Shown here piece after piece: positions 9,705-21,960 of a stretch of DNA of 64,000 nucleotides; positions within the stretch are counted from its first letter, which is position 1, and each line of letters starts with the position of its first letter. Both the position numbers and the translations under genes were made by a program. The notes under the pieces were generated by a model that was given only the letters and a program-made list of their open reading frames with translations, had not been told where the DNA came from and did no database searches. The stretch comes from Billgrantia lactosivorans (GTDB taxonomy: Bacteria > Pseudomonadota > Gammaproteobacteria > Pseudomonadales > Halomonadaceae): positions 124,001-188,000 of the forward strand of contig NZ_QHGY01000005.1 of the NCBI RefSeq assembly GCF_003254665.1, given 5' to 3'.

Positions 9705-10817
9705 TCACTGCTCGCGCAGGATCTTCAGCATGCGCTTGAGCGGTTCGGCGGCGCCCCACAGCAACTGGTCGCCAACGGTGAAGGCCGAGAGGTACTCGCC
9801 CCCCATGTTCAGCTTGCGCAGGCGTCCCACCGGCACGTCGAGCGTTCCGGTGACAGCTGCCGGCGTCAGGCCCGAAATCGTGGCGTCCTTGTCGTTGGGG
9901 ATCACCTTGACCCATTCGTTGTGCTTGGCGATGCGCTCCTCGATTTCATCTATCGGCACATCTTTCTTCAACTTGATGGTAAAGGCCTGGCTGTGCGAGC
10001 GCATGGCGCCGATGCGCACGCAGAGGCCGTCGATCGGGATCGGGTTGGACTGCAGGCCGAGGATCTTGTTGCTCTCGACGCTGCCCTTCCACTCCTCGCG
10101 GCTCTGGCCGTTGTCGAGCTTGGTGTCGATCCAAGGCAGCAGGCTACCGGCCAGCGGCGCGGTGAAGTTCTCGACCGGGAAGTCCTGCCCCTTCATGACC
10201 GCCGCCACCTTGCGATCGATGTCGAGGATGGCGCTGGAGGGGTTGTCTAGCTCGCTCTTGACCACGTCGCGCAGCGCGCCCATCTGGTTGAGCAACTCGC
10301 GCATGTGCTTGGCGCCGGAGCCGGAGGCGGCCTGATAGGTCATGGAGGTCATCCACTCGATCAGGTCGGCCTCGAACAGCCCGCCCAGGCCCATCAGCAT
10401 CAGGCTGACGGTGCAGTTGCCGCCGACGAAGGTCCTGGCGCCGCGCGCCAGCTGCGCGTCGATGACGTGGCGGTTGACCGGGTCGAGCACGATGGTCGCC
10501 TCGTCCTCCATGCGCAGGGTGCTGGCGGCATCGATCCAGTAGCCCTTCCAGCCGCTGCCGCGCAGGTCGCCGTAGACCTGCTTGGTGTAGTCGCCGCCCT
10601 GGCAGGTGATGACCACGTCGAGCGCCTTGAGCGCCTCGATGTCGGTGGCATCCTTGAGCGGAGGCACGTCCACGCCGATGTCGGGGCCGGGCTTGCCGAC
10701 CTGGGAGGTGGTGAAGAAGATCGGCTCGATGCCGTCGAAATCTCCATCCTCCAGCATGCGCTGCATGAGCACCGAGCCCACCATGCCGCGCCAACCGACG
10801 AAACCGACTTTCAACAT
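9705..10817 (-). CDS. asd: Aspartate-semialdehyde dehydrogenase
   Basis: A 370-residue NADPH-dependent enzyme that reduces aspartyl phosphate to aspartate semialdehyde for lysine, methionine, threonine, diaminopimelate and (in halophiles) ectoine synthesis. The N-terminal Rossmann motif [15 protein letters not shown] and the catalytic cysteine in [12 protein letters not shown] are intact, as in the proteobacterial Asd type of about 370 residues. The ATG at 10817 has AGGAGG upstream (visible as cctcct at 10824-10829 on the plus strand). A TATACT hexamer at 10849-10854 may be its own -10 element. Confidence 0.96.
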   Translation of the reverse strand: MLKVGFVGWRGMVGSVLMQRMLEDGDFDGIEPIFFTTSQVGKPGPDIGVDVPPLKDATDIEALKALDVVITCQGGDYTKQVYGDLRGSGWKGYWIDAASTLRMEDEATIVLDPVNRHVIDAQLARGARTFVGGNCTVSLMLMGLGGLFEADLIEWMTSMTYQAASGSGAKHMRELLNQMGALRDVVKSELDNPSSAILDIDRKVAAVMKGQDFPVENFTAPLAGSLLPWIDTKLDNGQSREEWKGSVESNKILGLQSNPIPIDGLCVRIGAMRSHSQAFTIKLKKDVPIDEIEERIAKHNEWVKVIPNDKDATISGLTPAAVTGTLDVPVGRLRKLNMGGEYLSAFTVGDQLLWGAAEPLKRMLKILREQ

Positions 10818-10848
10818 GTGAAGTCCTCCTGAAAAGAATGAGGCCAAT

Positions 10849-10854
10849 AGTATA
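10849..10854 (-). promoter_or_regulatory. Possible -10 element for asd
   Basis: TATACT on the minus strand, 31 nt upstream of the asd ATG and just after the leuB hairpin. No convincing -35 hexamer is seen at 16-18 nt, since that position is inside the hairpin, so this is weak evidence only. Confidence 0.3.
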
Positions 10855-10859
10855 CATGA

Positions 10860-10888
10860 CCCGGCCCCACCTCGCAGGCGGGGCCGGG
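10860..10888 (-). terminator. Strong hairpin after leuB, probable terminator
   Basis: Arms CCCGGCCCC-CCT and AGG-GGGGCCGGG pair with one A/C mismatch around a 3 nt loop, 30 nt beyond the leuB stop. It lacks a run of Ts, so it could be a weak intrinsic terminator or an mRNA 3'-end stabiliser. Confidence 0.5.
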
Positions 10889-10918
10889 CCCGGGGCAACG
10901 ACCGTCGGCGGACGGCGC

Positions 10919-11998
10919 TCAGGCCGCCTCGAAGGCCGCCAGCACGGCGTCCCCCATCTCGCGGGTGGTAACGGTGCGCGTGCCCTCGGAGGCAATATCC
11001 GCGGTGCGCAGGCCGTCGTCCAGCACTTTCCCCACGGCCGCTTCGATACGGCCCGCCAGCTCGGGCTCGGAGAGCGAGTAGCGCAGCATCATCGCCACCG
11101 AGAGGATGGTCGCCAGCGGGTTGGCGACGTTCTGGCCGGCGATGTCCGGCGCGCTGCCGTGGCACGGCTCGTACATGCCCTGGCCGCTCTCGTTGAGCGA
11201 GGCCGAGGGCAGCATGCCGATGGAACCGGTCAGCATGGCAGCGGCGTCGGAGAGGATGTCGCCGAACATGTTGCCGGTGACCATCACGTCGAACTGCTTG
11301 GGCGCGCGCACCAGTTGCATGGCGGCGTTGTCGACATACATGTGCGAGAGCTCGACGTCGGGATACTCCGGCGCCAGCCGTTCCATCACCTCGCGCCACA
11401 GGATGGTGACCTCGAGCACGTTGGCCTTGTCGACGCTGCACAGGCGCTTGCCGCGCTTCTGCGCCAGCTCGAAGGCGACCCGGCCGATGCGCTCGATCTC
11501 GCTCTCGGAATAGACATAGGTGTTGAAGCCGACCCGCTGGCCGTCGCGCATCTCGATGCCGCGGGGCTGGCCGAAGTAGATGCCGCCGGTCAGCTCGCGC
11601 ACGATCATGATATCCAGCCCCGCCACCAGCTCGGGCTTGAGGCTGGAGGCGCTGGCCAGCTGCGGATAAGTGATGGCCGGGCGCAGGTTGGCGAACAGGC
11701 CGAGGTTCTTGCGCAGGCCGAGCAGGCCCTTCTCGGGGCGCTTGGCAAGGTCCTCGAGCTTGTCCCACTTGGGACCGCCCACGGCGCCGAGCAGGATGGC
11801 GTCGGCGGCTTTGGCCTTGTCCAGGGTCACGGCGGGCAGCGGCTCGCCGTGCTCGTCATAGGCGCTGCCACCCACCAGCGCCTCCTCCACCTCGACGTCG
11901 AGGCCGCGGGCCTGGCAGGCAGCCAGGATGCGACTGGCCTGGGCGGTGATCTCGGGGCCGATGCCGTCACCCGGCAGTACCAGAATCTTGCGTGTCAT
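10919..11998 (-). CDS. leuB: 3-isopropylmalate dehydrogenase
   Basis: A 359-residue NAD+-dependent beta-decarboxylating dehydrogenase, third step of leucine synthesis. It starts [17 protein letters not shown] and shows the substrate-binding arginine segment and the C-terminal family signature including [20 protein letters not shown]. It is separated from leuD by about 200 bp that contain one copy of the structured repeat (12035-12133), so it may be transcribed separately from leuCD. Confidence 0.96.
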   Translation of the reverse strand: MTRKILVLPGDGIGPEITAQASRILAACQARGLDVEVEEALVGGSAYDEHGEPLPAVTLDKAKAADAILLGAVGGPKWDKLEDLAKRPEKGLLGLRKNLGLFANLRPAITYPQLASASSLKPELVAGLDIMIVRELTGGIYFGQPRGIEMRDGQRVGFNTYVYSESEIERIGRVAFELAQKRGKRLCSVDKANVLEVTILWREVMERLAPEYPDVELSHMYVDNAAMQLVRAPKQFDVMVTGNMFGDILSDAAAMLTGSIGMLPSASLNESGQGMYEPCHGSAPDIAGQNVANPLATILSVAMMLRYSLSEPELAGRIEAAVGKVLDDGLRTADIASEGTRTVTTREMGDAVLAAFEAA

Positions 11999-12034
11999 CG
12001 TTGTTTCCTTGGTTGACTACGCCGTCGCAAGCGG

Positions 12035-12133
12035 GGCGCCGGGGGCAGGCCGAAGAGGAGGTCTTTTGCCATGGATGGCAAAAGTAGCGCCCAGGGACGG
12101 GTTCACAGCGCCTCCTCGAAGGCCTGCCGCCGG
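12035..12133 (+). repeat. Structured ~99 bp intergenic repeat, copy 1
   Basis: This copy is about 85% identical to the reverse complement of 14388-14485 (14 mismatches and one gap by hand alignment). Three nested stems are visible: outer GGCAGGCC (12044-12051) with GGCCTGCC (12121-12128), middle GAGGAGG (12055-12061) with CCTCCTC (12111-12117), and an inner hairpin with 10 bp arms CTTTTGCCAT and ATGGCAAAAG (12063-12084). Differences from copy 2 fall on both sides of the stems and restore pairing. It lies between leuD and leuB. No transposase is nearby. Confidence 0.85.
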
Positions 12134-12199
12134 ATCAGCCCCGCGGGGTGATGGGAACCAGCCCCGCCCCAGCGACAGATGCAAAAAAGTTAAGAGCGG

Positions 12200-12853
12200 T
12201 CAGGCCTGAGCGCTCTCGCGGAACAGCCACGGCCGCTCGGCACGGTGGCGCTGTTCGAAGGCACGAATGGCCTCCTCGTCCTGCAGGGTGATGCCGATGT
12301 CGTCGAGCCCCTCGAGCAGGCAGTGCTTGCGGAAGGCATCGACCTCGAACTCGAGAATCTCGCCAGAGGGGGTGATGACCCGCTGGTTCTCGAGGTCCAC
12401 GTCGAGACGATAGCCTTCGCTGGCCTCCACCTCGCGGAACAGGCGATCCACGGTCTCTTCCGGCAGCGTGATCAGCAACAGGCCGTTCTTGAAGGCGTTG
12501 TTGTAGAAGATGTCGGCGAAGCTCGGCGCGATCACCACGCGAAAGCCGAAGTCTTCCAGCGCCCAGGGGGCGTGCTCGCGGGAGCTGCCGCAGCCGAAGT
12601 TGCGCCGTGCGAGCAGCACGCTCGCACCCTGATAGCGCGGCTGGTTGAGCACGAAATCCGGGTTCAGCGGGCGCTGGGAAACGTCCTGGCCGGGCTGCCC
12701 CTCGTCGAGGTAGCGCAGCTCGTCGAACAGGTTGACGCCGAAGCCGGTACGCTTGATCGACTTCAGGAACTGCTTGGGAATGATCAAGTCGGTGTCGACG
12801 TTGGCCCGGTCGAGCGGGGCGACGAGCCCTTCGGTGCGTTCGAACTTCCTCAT
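12200..12853 (-). CDS. leuD: 3-isopropylmalate dehydratase small subunit
   Basis: A 217-residue aconitase-family swivel domain that pairs with LeuC to isomerise 2- to 3-isopropylmalate. The N-terminal [19 protein letters not shown] and the substrate-recognition segment [13 protein letters not shown] are intact. The ATG at 12853 lies 3 nt after the leuC stop, so the subunits are co-translated. Confidence 0.96.
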   Translation of the reverse strand: MRKFERTEGLVAPLDRANVDTDLIIPKQFLKSIKRTGFGVNLFDELRYLDEGQPGQDVSQRPLNPDFVLNQPRYQGASVLLARRNFGCGSSREHAPWALEDFGFRVVIAPSFADIFYNNAFKNGLLLITLPEETVDRLFREVEASEGYRLDVDLENQRVITPSGEILEFEVDAFRKHCLLEGLDDIGITLQDEEAIRAFEQRHRAERPWLFRESAQA

Positions 12854-12856
12854 GGC

Positions 12857-14302
12857 TCAGGCCTCCTCTGCAACGGGCTGGGCGTCGAGACGACGCACAT
12901 CGACGAAATGGCCGGCAATGGCGGCGGCGGCGGCCATGGCCGGGCTGACCAGGTGGGTGCGCCCGCCGTAGCCCTGGCGTCCCTCGAAATTGCGGTTCGA
13001 GGTGGAGGCGCAGTGCTCGCCGGCGCCGAGCTTGTCGGCGTTCATCGCCAGGCACATGGAGCAGCCCGGCTCGCGCCACTCGAAGCCCGCTTCGATGAAG
13101 ATCTTGTCGAGCCCCTCGGCTTCGGCCTGGCGCTTCACCAGGCCGGAGCCCGGCACCACCATGGCAAGCTTGATGGAGTCGGCCACCTTCTTGCCGCGTG
13201 CCACCTTGGCCGCCTCGCGCAGATCCTCGATGCGCGAGTTGGTGCACGAGCCGATGAACACCTTGTCGAGCTTGATCTCGGTAATCTTCTGCTTGGGCGC
13301 GAGGCCCATGTACTCCAGCGCACGGGTGTAGCCGCGCTTGACGGTGTCGTCGTTCTGCTCGGCCGGGTCGGGAACCTCGCCGGAGACGCCGGTGACCATC
13401 TCGGGGCTGGTGCCCCAGCTGACCTGGGGTTCGATCTCGGCGGCATCCAGGGTGACCACCTTGTCGAACCGGGCGTCCGCATCGGAGACCAGATTGCGCC
13501 AGTCGGCCACCGCGGCCTGCCACAGCTCGCCCCTGGGGGCGAAGGGACGCTCGGCGAGGTAGTCGATGGTGGTGTCGTCGACGGCGATCAGGCCGACCCG
13601 GGCACCGGCCTCGATGGCCATGTTGCACACGGTCATGCGCCCCTCCATGGAGAGGTCGCGAATGGCACTGCCGGCGAACTCGATGGCGTAGCCGGTGCCG
13701 CCGGCGGTTCCGATGCGGCCGATGATGGCCAGCACGATATCCTTGGCGGTGACGCCGGCGCCCAGCTTGCCCTCGACGCGCACCTGCATGTTCTTCATCT
13801 TCTGCGCCAGCAGGCACTGGGTAGCCAGCACGTGCTCCACCTCGGAGGTGCCGATGCCATGGGCCAGCGCGGCGAAGGCGCCATGGGTGGCGGTGTGGGA
13901 GTCGCCGCAGACCACGGTCATGCCCGGCAGGGTGGCGCCCTGCTCCGGCCCCACCACGTGGACGATGCCCTGGCGCGGGTCGTTGATCTTGAACTCCTCG
14001 ATGCCGAACTCGACGCAGTTGTCGTCCAGCGTCTGCACCTGGATCAGCGACACCGGGTCCTTGATGCCGGCGTTGCCCTCGGCGCGCTCCTTGAGCGTGG
14101 TCGGCACGTTGTGGTCCGGCGTGGCCAGGTTGGCGTCGAGGCGCCACGGCTTGCGCCCGGCCAGGCGCAGCCCCTCGAAGGCCTGCGGCGAGGTCACTTC
14201 GTGCAGCAACTGGCGGTCGATGTAGATCAGTGCGGTGCCGTCGTCGCGCTCCTTCACCAGGTGCTGCGACCACAGCTTGTCGTAAAGCGTCTGGCCTACC
14301 AT
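12857..14302 (-). CDS. leuC: 3-isopropylmalate dehydratase large subunit
   Basis: A 481-residue 4Fe-4S hydro-lyase. The cluster cysteines are in [12 protein letters not shown] and [10 protein letters not shown], and [21 protein letters not shown] (split here by family motif) marks the active-site region. It is read divergently from a LysR gene across 328 bp that contain the second copy of the structured repeat. The ATG at 14302 has a GGGAGA-type ribosome binding site. Confidence 0.96.
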   Translation of the reverse strand: MVGQTLYDKLWSQHLVKERDDGTALIYIDRQLLHEVTSPQAFEGLRLAGRKPWRLDANLATPDHNVPTTLKERAEGNAGIKDPVSLIQVQTLDDNCVEFGIEEFKINDPRQGIVHVVGPEQGATLPGMTVVCGDSHTATHGAFAALAHGIGTSEVEHVLATQCLLAQKMKNMQVRVEGKLGAGVTAKDIVLAIIGRIGTAGGTGYAIEFAGSAIRDLSMEGRMTVCNMAIEAGARVGLIAVDDTTIDYLAERPFAPRGELWQAAVADWRNLVSDADARFDKVVTLDAAEIEPQVSWGTSPEMVTGVSGEVPDPAEQNDDTVKRGYTRALEYMGLAPKQKITEIKLDKVFIGSCTNSRIEDLREAAKVARGKKVADSIKLAMVVPGSGLVKRQAEAEGLDKIFIEAGFEWREPGCSMCLAMNADKLGAGEHCASTSNRNFEGRQGYGGRTHLVSPAMAAAAAIAGHFVDVRRLDAQPVAEEA

Positions 14303-14387
14303 ATCGTTCTCCCGGGCTCTGTGGCCCTTTGCCTGTCCGGTCTAGGTTATCGCCGTGGCGTATCTTGCTGCCTATCCACGCGGCTCT

Positions 14388-14485
14388 CCGTCGACAGGTC
14401 TCGCGGAGGCGCTGTAAACCCATCCCTGAGCGCTACATTTGCCATCCATGGCAAATGACCTCCGCTATGACCTGTCCCCGGCGCC
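14388..14485 (-). repeat. Structured ~98 bp intergenic repeat, copy 2
   Basis: Read on the minus strand, this matches copy 1 at 12035-12133. Its stems are GACAGGTC (14476-14469) with GACCTGTC (14400-14393), GCGGAGG (14465-14459) with CCTCCGC (14409-14403), and the inner hairpin CATTTGCCAT/ATGGCAAATG (14436-14457). Four base pairs differ from copy 1 by changes on both strands, each preserving pairing. The single-stranded part between the inner hairpin and middle stem (GTAGCGC..CAGGGA) is also conserved. Confidence 0.85.
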
Positions 14486-14604
14486 GCTCACGCTGCAGCA
14501 ACCGCCAAGCTCTCGGTACTGGTTGTTCTCGCTTGGCTCTCTTTGGTGTCATCAAGTCTTGCGCGGCTCGCCCATAAAAGCAATTCATGTTATTTATTCA
14601 TTGG

Positions 14605-14619
14605 ATTCCATAAAGGAAT
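14605..14619. promoter_or_regulatory. Candidate LysR-type operator (ATTCC-N5-GGAAT)
   Basis: ATTCCATAAAGGAAT is a perfect dyad with arms ATTCC/GGAAT and contains the T-N11-A pattern typical of LysR-type binding sites. It sits 12-26 nt upstream of the LysR start codon, where binding would repress its own gene. The assignment is inference from motif and position only. Confidence 0.4.
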
Positions 14620-14630
14620 ACAAACGAGAG

Positions 14631-15521
14631 ATGGACACCCAGAGCCTGCAGGCCTTCCTCGCCGTGGCCGACAGCGGCAGCTTCTCGCGCGCCGCCGAGC
14701 ACTTGCATCTGACCCAGCCGGCGGTCTCCAAGCGCATCGCCACCCTCGAGGACCAGATCGGCGCGCGGCTGTTCGACCGCATCGGCCGCCGCGTCACCCT
14801 CACCGAAGCCGGCCAGGTGCTGCTGCCCCGCGCCCGGCAGATCCTGGTCATGGTCGACGACAGCCGCCGCGCGCTGACCAACCTCGAGGGCCAGGTCGCC
14901 GGCAGCCTGACGCTCGCCACCAGCCACCACATCGGCCTGCACCGTCTGCCGCCCCTGCTGAAAGCTTACACCCAGGCACACCCCGAGGTGCGTCTGGACC
15001 TGCGCTTCCTCGACTCGGAGCAGGCCTATCAGGGGGTGTTGGACGGCGAGCTGGAAATGGCCGTGGTCACCCTGGCCCCGCACCCCGACCCGCAGCTCGA
15101 GGTGGTCCCCGTGTGGGAGGACCGGATGTGCTTCGTCTGTGCCCTCGACCATCCCCTGGCGACACGCGGCCGGCTCACGCTGCACGAGCTGTGCGCCTTC
15201 GATGCCGTGCTGCCCGGCCCGCTGACCTTCACCCGCACGCTGATCGAGTCGCGCTTCGCGGCCGCCGGGCTCACGCTGCCCGTGGCGCTCTCCACCAACT
15301 ATCTCGAGACGCTCAAGATGATGACCGCCATCGGCCTGGGCTGGAGCCTGCTGCCGGAGCGCCTGGTGGCGGGCGAGTTGCACGAACTGGAAGTGGATCA
15401 TCCTGACATCCACCGCTCGCTGGGCTATCTGGTGCACCGCAGCCGCACCCTCTCCAACGCCGCGCGTGCGATGCTCTTGCTGCTGGAAGCCGTGCATGAC
15501 ACGCCGAGTCGCGGGGAATAA
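14631..15521 (+). CDS. LysR family transcriptional regulator
   Basis: A 296-residue regulator. Residues 3-62 form the LysR winged helix-turn-helix (SLQAFLAVADSGSFSRAAEH, then TQPAVSKRIATLE), followed by a periplasmic-binding-like effector domain to the end. The ATG at 14631 is chosen because the HTH begins two codons later; upstream in-frame sequence lacks support. It is divergent from leuC, so control of leuCD, perhaps with a leucine-pathway intermediate as effector, is a reasonable but untested inference; a LysR gene occupies the same place beside leuC in Pseudomonas. Confidence 0.88.
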   Translation: MDTQSLQAFLAVADSGSFSRAAEHLHLTQPAVSKRIATLEDQIGARLFDRIGRRVTLTEAGQVLLPRARQILVMVDDSRRALTNLEGQVAGSLTLATSHHIGLHRLPPLLKAYTQAHPEVRLDLRFLDSEQAYQGVLDGELEMAVVTLAPHPDPQLEVVPVWEDRMCFVCALDHPLATRGRLTLHELCAFDAVLPGPLTFTRTLIESRFAAAGLTLPVALSTNYLETLKMMTAIGLGWSLLPERLVAGELHELEVDHPDIHRSLGYLVHRSRTLSNAARAMLLLLEAVHDTPSRGE

Positions 15522-15585
15522 GCGGAAATTGTTAGACTGCTCACGAAACACGCCACCGTGACGACTCGCCGGAGCCCCAGCCATC

Positions 15586-16914
15586 GTGCCCTCGCCCGAC
15601 CCTGAAGCCACCTCACCGCGCCACGTCCTGGCAGGCTCGCTGATCCTGCTCGGCCTGGTGCTGCAGGTACTCGCCTTCGCCGGCTACTCGCCGCTGCCCA
15701 ACGGCGTCGGCTACGCCCTGTGGCTGGCTACCCTGCTGCTGTGGCGCGACATTCCCCGCCGCACCCGCTGGCAGGCCGGAGCCCTGGCGGCCATCGGGCT
15801 CGTCCTGCTCGTCGTGGCCAGGTGGCGCTACGCATCCGACATTGCCTGGCCGGCGATCACCAGCGGCAATACCTATGTGGTGGCGATGCTGGTGGGGGTC
15901 AGCTTCATCGGCCTGATCGGCAACCGCAGCGGCAGGACGCGACCGCTCGGGCGCCCCGTCACGGGGCGCCGGGGGACCCTGGGCACCTGGCTCGGCGTCC
16001 ACCTGCTCGGCACGATCCTCAACCTGTCCACGGTGTTCATGATCGGCGATCGCCTGGCTCGGCGCGGGCCGCTGACCACGCCGCAGCTGCTGGCGCTCAA
16101 CCGCGGCCTCTCCAGCGCCGCGCTGTGGTCGCCCTTCTTTGCCTCGATGGGGGTGGTGATGACCCTGGCACCGGGTATGGAGTTTACCCGCGTGATAGCG
16201 GTGGGCCTGCCGCTGGCACTGATCAGCGGCGCGCTGACCACGCTGGAGCTGTCGCGACGCTTCGACCTGACCGAGGTCGCCGGGTTCTCGCTCTCGCCAC
16301 GCAGCCTGTTGATGCCGGTCACCATGGCCGCACTGGTGATGCTGTTCCATTTCCAGCTCACGCCCGAGCTCGGCATCGTCAGCATCATCACTTTCCTGCT
16401 GCCGGCGGTGGCACTGGCCAGCAACCTGCCCGCGGGGCCGCGCTGGACCCTGCGCCGCGTTCGCCAGCACACGCTCCTGCGCCTGCCGGCCATGCGCGGC
16501 GAGATCGCACTGTTCCTCTCCGCCGGCCTGCTGACCCTCGGTCTTTCCACCTTCGTCGCCGCGGCAACGGGCAGCGAGTGGCGGCTCTTCTCCCATTTCG
16601 GCGCGACCCAGGCCGTGGCCAGCTTCCTTGCCATCGTGGTCAGTGCCGTGGCCGGCCTGCATCCGATCATCGGCGTCTCGGTGCTGGCCTCGATGCTCGA
16701 TCTGCGTGGCGACGAGCAGACCCTGTTCGCCTTCACCGCGCTTGCCTCCTGGGCGGTGGGCACCTCGGTGGGGCCGCTGTCGGGGATCAACCTGTCGCTG
16801 CAGGGTCGCTATGGGGTCAGCGGCTATCGCATCATGCGACACAACCTGGGCTACGCCCTGGCGCTCAGCGCCCTGGTGGTGCTGGGCTTGCTCCTGCTCG
16901 ATGCCTGGCTGTAG
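15586..16914 (+). CDS. Polytopic membrane protein of unknown function
   Basis: A 442-residue protein with about 11-12 predicted hydrophobic helices spread over its length (for example residues 15-35, 40-58, 62-78, 88-108 and, at the end, 415-440), a positively charged loop around 109-130 and no recognisable enzymatic motif. It starts at a GTG (15586). The overall look is that of a secondary transporter or tellurite-resistance-like permease, but I do not recognise the family with confidence. It lies downstream of the LysR gene in the same direction with a 64 bp gap, so co-regulation is possible. Confidence 0.7.
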   Translation: MPSPDPEATSPRHVLAGSLILLGLVLQVLAFAGYSPLPNGVGYALWLATLLLWRDIPRRTRWQAGALAAIGLVLLVVARWRYASDIAWPAITSGNTYVVAMLVGVSFIGLIGNRSGRTRPLGRPVTGRRGTLGTWLGVHLLGTILNLSTVFMIGDRLARRGPLTTPQLLALNRGLSSAALWSPFFASMGVVMTLAPGMEFTRVIAVGLPLALISGALTTLELSRRFDLTEVAGFSLSPRSLLMPVTMAALVMLFHFQLTPELGIVSIITFLLPAVALASNLPAGPRWTLRRVRQHTLLRLPAMRGEIALFLSAGLLTLGLSTFVAAATGSEWRLFSHFGATQAVASFLAIVVSAVAGLHPIIGVSVLASMLDLRGDEQTLFAFTALASWAVGTSVGPLSGINLSLQGRYGVSGYRIMRHNLGYALALSALVVLGLLLLDAWL

Positions 16915-16930
16915 CGGCTGGGCCCCGGGC

Positions 16931-17446
16931 TCATTGGGAGAGGCGGTAGAAGTAGCGATGCCCGCACTGATGACACGGCTCGATGCGGCTCACGCCCTCC
17001 AGTTCGACCCGCGCATCGCAGTGCACGCAGGCCATGCGCCCGGGGGCGGCCACTTCGCCCTCGCAGTAGTCGGCACGGGCGGCCTCGAGGTCCTCGTTGA
17101 GCCGGACGTTCTCGACGATGCTGCGATCGGCGATGGAGAGCAGCGACTCCACCACCTTGCGCGAGAGCTGGTCGAGGTCGATGCCCAGCCAGGCGGCCAC
17201 GCCATGCCCGCTCGCCCGCAGGTAGCGACGCATGTCGATGAGGTCGCGCTCGACCCAGGCCCGCAGCAGGGCGAGTTCGTCCTTGGTGAACTCCTCGAAC
17301 TCGGCCTCGAACTCGACCGCCTCGTCCAGCTCGCGCTGCAGATTCTCCCAGGTCAGGTCATCCGCTCCCTCACGCAGCCGGGCCAGCATGCGCTCGTAGC
17401 CTTCGCGCAGCCGATGTTCGCGTTGGGTGTCGGGACGTTCGCTCAT
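16931..17446 (-). CDS. YbeL-like (DUF1451) zinc-ribbon protein
   Basis: A 171-residue protein. The first ~130 residues are helical, acidic and probably coiled coil (REHRLREGYERMLARL onward); the C-terminus carries a zinc ribbon with CVHCDARV and CHQCGHRYFYR. This matches the YbeL/DUF1451 family, whose function is unknown. The E. coli ybeL gene is also next to leuS, which supports the call. The ATG at 17446 is preferred to an ATG 6 nt upstream because GAGGAG is then correctly spaced. It is divergent from leuS. Confidence 0.85.
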   Translation of the reverse strand: MSERPDTQREHRLREGYERMLARLREGADDLTWENLQRELDEAVEFEAEFEEFTKDELALLRAWVERDLIDMRRYLRASGHGVAAWLGIDLDQLSRKVVESLLSIADRSIVENVRLNEDLEAARADYCEGEVAAPGRMACVHCDARVELEGVSRIEPCHQCGHRYFYRLSQ

Positions 17447-17527
17447 GGTCATCTCCTCACGGCAGGCTGTGCATGGACCGGGCATGGCCCGGCATGCCCT
17501 ACTGGGGTATCCTTGGTAACCATTTAG

Positions 17528-20236
<2,709 letters not shown>

Positions 20237-20258
20237 CACGGATCGAACGGGAGCGCCC

Positions 20259-20756
20259 ATGCAGCGACGCGGTTTTCTCAATCTCGCCCTGGCGGCCAGC
20301 GCCGTCCTGGCCCTGACCGGCTGCGGCTTTCGCCTGCGCGGCTTCGATACCCCGGGGCTGGCCATCGACGAACTCGCCCTGGCGGGCGACGACAGCGAGC
20401 TCGCCCGCCTGGTGGACGAGCGCCTGACCTCGGCCGGCACGCGGGTACACGACGACGCCCCCGAGATCCTCAACCTCGGCCCGGAGACCTTCCGTGAGCG
20501 TCAGTTGAGCGTGCTCGACAGCGGCCCGCAGGAGCGGGAGATGACCCTCTCGGTGCCCATCTCGGTGCAGCGCCGCAGCGATGGCGCCTATCGCCTCGCC
20601 GAGCAGAACCTCGAAGTGACGACCCGTTTCACGGTCAGCGACGACAACCTGCTGGCCCAGGACGACCTGCGGGAAGAGGCACGCCAGGAGCTGCGCCAGG
20701 AGGCCCTGCGCCGCCTGCTCGATCGCCTGCGCGCGCTGGCCGAGGACCCATCATGA
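20259..20756 (+). CDS. lptE: LPS assembly lipoprotein LptE
   Basis: A 165-residue lipoprotein. The signal sequence MQRRGFLNLALAASAVLALTGC ends in a lipobox (LTGC, Cys 22), followed by GFRLRG as in LptE/RlpB. It plugs the LptD barrel that inserts lipopolysaccharide into the outer membrane. It follows leuS after 22 bp and precedes holA, the conserved order. Sequence beyond the start is divergent, as usual for the family. Confidence 0.93.
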   Translation: MQRRGFLNLALAASAVLALTGCGFRLRGFDTPGLAIDELALAGDDSELARLVDERLTSAGTRVHDDAPEILNLGPETFRERQLSVLDSGPQEREMTLSVPISVQRRSDGAYRLAEQNLEVTTRFTVSDDNLLAQDDLREEARQELRQEALRRLLDRLRALAEDPS

Positions 20757-20828
20757 CAACGTTCCATGCACGCGACGACTCCCGCCAGGCAGTCGGTTCC
20801 ATCAAGACACATTCATGAAGGCACACCC

Positions 20829-21887
20829 ATGAAGGTCTTTGCCGACAAGCTACCGGAAGCACTGGCCAGGAAGCTGCCGTCGGTGGTGATCGTGGCCGGC
20901 GACGAGCCGCTGCAGCACATGGAGGCCTGCGACAACGTGCGCGCCGCCGCTCGCGAGCGCGGCATCGAGGAGCGCGAGATCCTTCACGTGGAAGCCAACT
21001 TCGCCTGGGGCCGGCTGCGCGAGTCCGCCGCCAGCCTGTCACTGTTCGCCACGAGCAAGCTGATCGAGCTGCGCCTGGGGAGCCAGAGCCTCGGCCAGGA
21101 GGGCGCCAAGGCGCTGAAGGAGTACGCCGATACCCCGGGCAACCGTGACAACGTGCTGCTCGTCAGCATGGGCAAGCTCGACTTCCGCCAGCAGAAGAGC
21201 GCCTGGTTCCAGGCGCTCGACAAGCTCGGCCTGTTCGTGCCGGTATGGCCGGTCGACGTCTCGCGGCTCGGTTTCTGGTTGCGCGACCGCGCCGAGCGCC
21301 ACGGTCTCTCGCTCGAGCTCGACGCCGCCCGCCTGTTGGGCGAGCGCACCGAGGGCAACCTGCTGGCGGCGGACCAGGAGCTGCAGAAGCTGGCCTTGCT
21401 GTTGCCGTCGGGCACGCGCGTGGGCCCGGCCCAGATCGCCGGCGGCGTGGAGGACAGCGCCCGCTACGACGTCTTCACCCTGGCCGATGCCTGCCTCAAG
21501 GGGGAGCGCGAGCGCGTCTCACGGATCGTCCAAGGCCTTCGCGGCGAGGGTGTCGAGGCCCCCATCGTGCTGTGGGCGCTCAACCGTGAGCTGCGCACGC
21601 TGCTCTCGCTGCACCAGCACCTCGACCAGGGCCAGAGCTTCGAGCACGCCTGCAAGGCGCAGAAACCGGCCATCTTCGACAAGCGCCGCCCCGCCTACCA
21701 GCAGGCCATTGCGCGCCTGCCGAGGAAGCGCCTGCACAAACTGCTGCTGTTCTCTCAGCGCCTCGACCTCGCGATCAAGGGCGCGGCGCCGTTGCCGCTT
21801 TGGGAAGGCCTGCACGACCTGGCCCTGACGCTCGCGGGCGGCCGTGGCCTGCTGGCCGAGCTGCCCTCCTCCTACCGCGTCGGCTGA
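20829..21887 (+). CDS. holA: DNA polymerase III delta subunit
   Basis: A 352-residue clamp-loader subunit that opens the beta sliding clamp. The N-terminal MKVFADKLPEALARKL, the IVAGDEPLQHMEACD segment that replaces the Walker A region of related AAA+ folds, and RTEGNLLAADQELQKLAL all match HolA. The ATG at 20829 is chosen because the upstream in-frame extension lacks similarity. It is the last gene of the leuS-lptE-holA group. Confidence 0.95.
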   Translation: MKVFADKLPEALARKLPSVVIVAGDEPLQHMEACDNVRAAARERGIEEREILHVEANFAWGRLRESAASLSLFATSKLIELRLGSQSLGQEGAKALKEYADTPGNRDNVLLVSMGKLDFRQQKSAWFQALDKLGLFVPVWPVDVSRLGFWLRDRAERHGLSLELDAARLLGERTEGNLLAADQELQKLALLLPSGTRVGPAQIAGGVEDSARYDVFTLADACLKGERERVSRIVQGLRGEGVEAPIVLWALNRELRTLLSLHQHLDQGQSFEHACKAQKPAIFDKRRPAYQQAIARLPRKRLHKLLLFSQRLDLAIKGAAPLPLWEGLHDLALTLAGGRGLLAELPSSYRVG

Positions 21888-21960
21888 GCTTTTCGCCCCC
21901 TTCACCGCATCGCACCATATCGCTTGCTGCAAGGGCATGAAATTTCACGCGCTTTCTGCT

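Larger units (their letters stand above)
14303..14630. other. Divergent leuC/lysR regulatory interval
   Basis: This 328 bp non-coding interval between the start codons of leuC (minus) and the LysR gene (plus) holds structured repeat copy 2 (14388-14485) and, near the LysR start, a short LysR-type palindrome (14605-14619). The part next to LysR (14570-14610) is AT-rich and probably contains its promoter, but no clear -35/-10 pair could be assigned. No attenuator leader peptide rich in leucine codons was recognised upstream of leuC. Confidence 0.6.

Noticed and set aside
12063-14457. Shared 18 bp palindrome TTTGCCATGGATGGCAAA read as a leucine operator at leuB and leuC
   Set aside because: The palindrome is the inner part of a ~98 bp repeat whose outer stems also match with compensatory changes, so an operator is not needed to explain its recurrence. 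A regulatory effect remains possible.
12135-14458. Very long open frames on both strands over leuC/leuD
   Set aside because: leuC and leuD account for this DNA with full-length, motif-complete products; the others are out-of-frame shadows.
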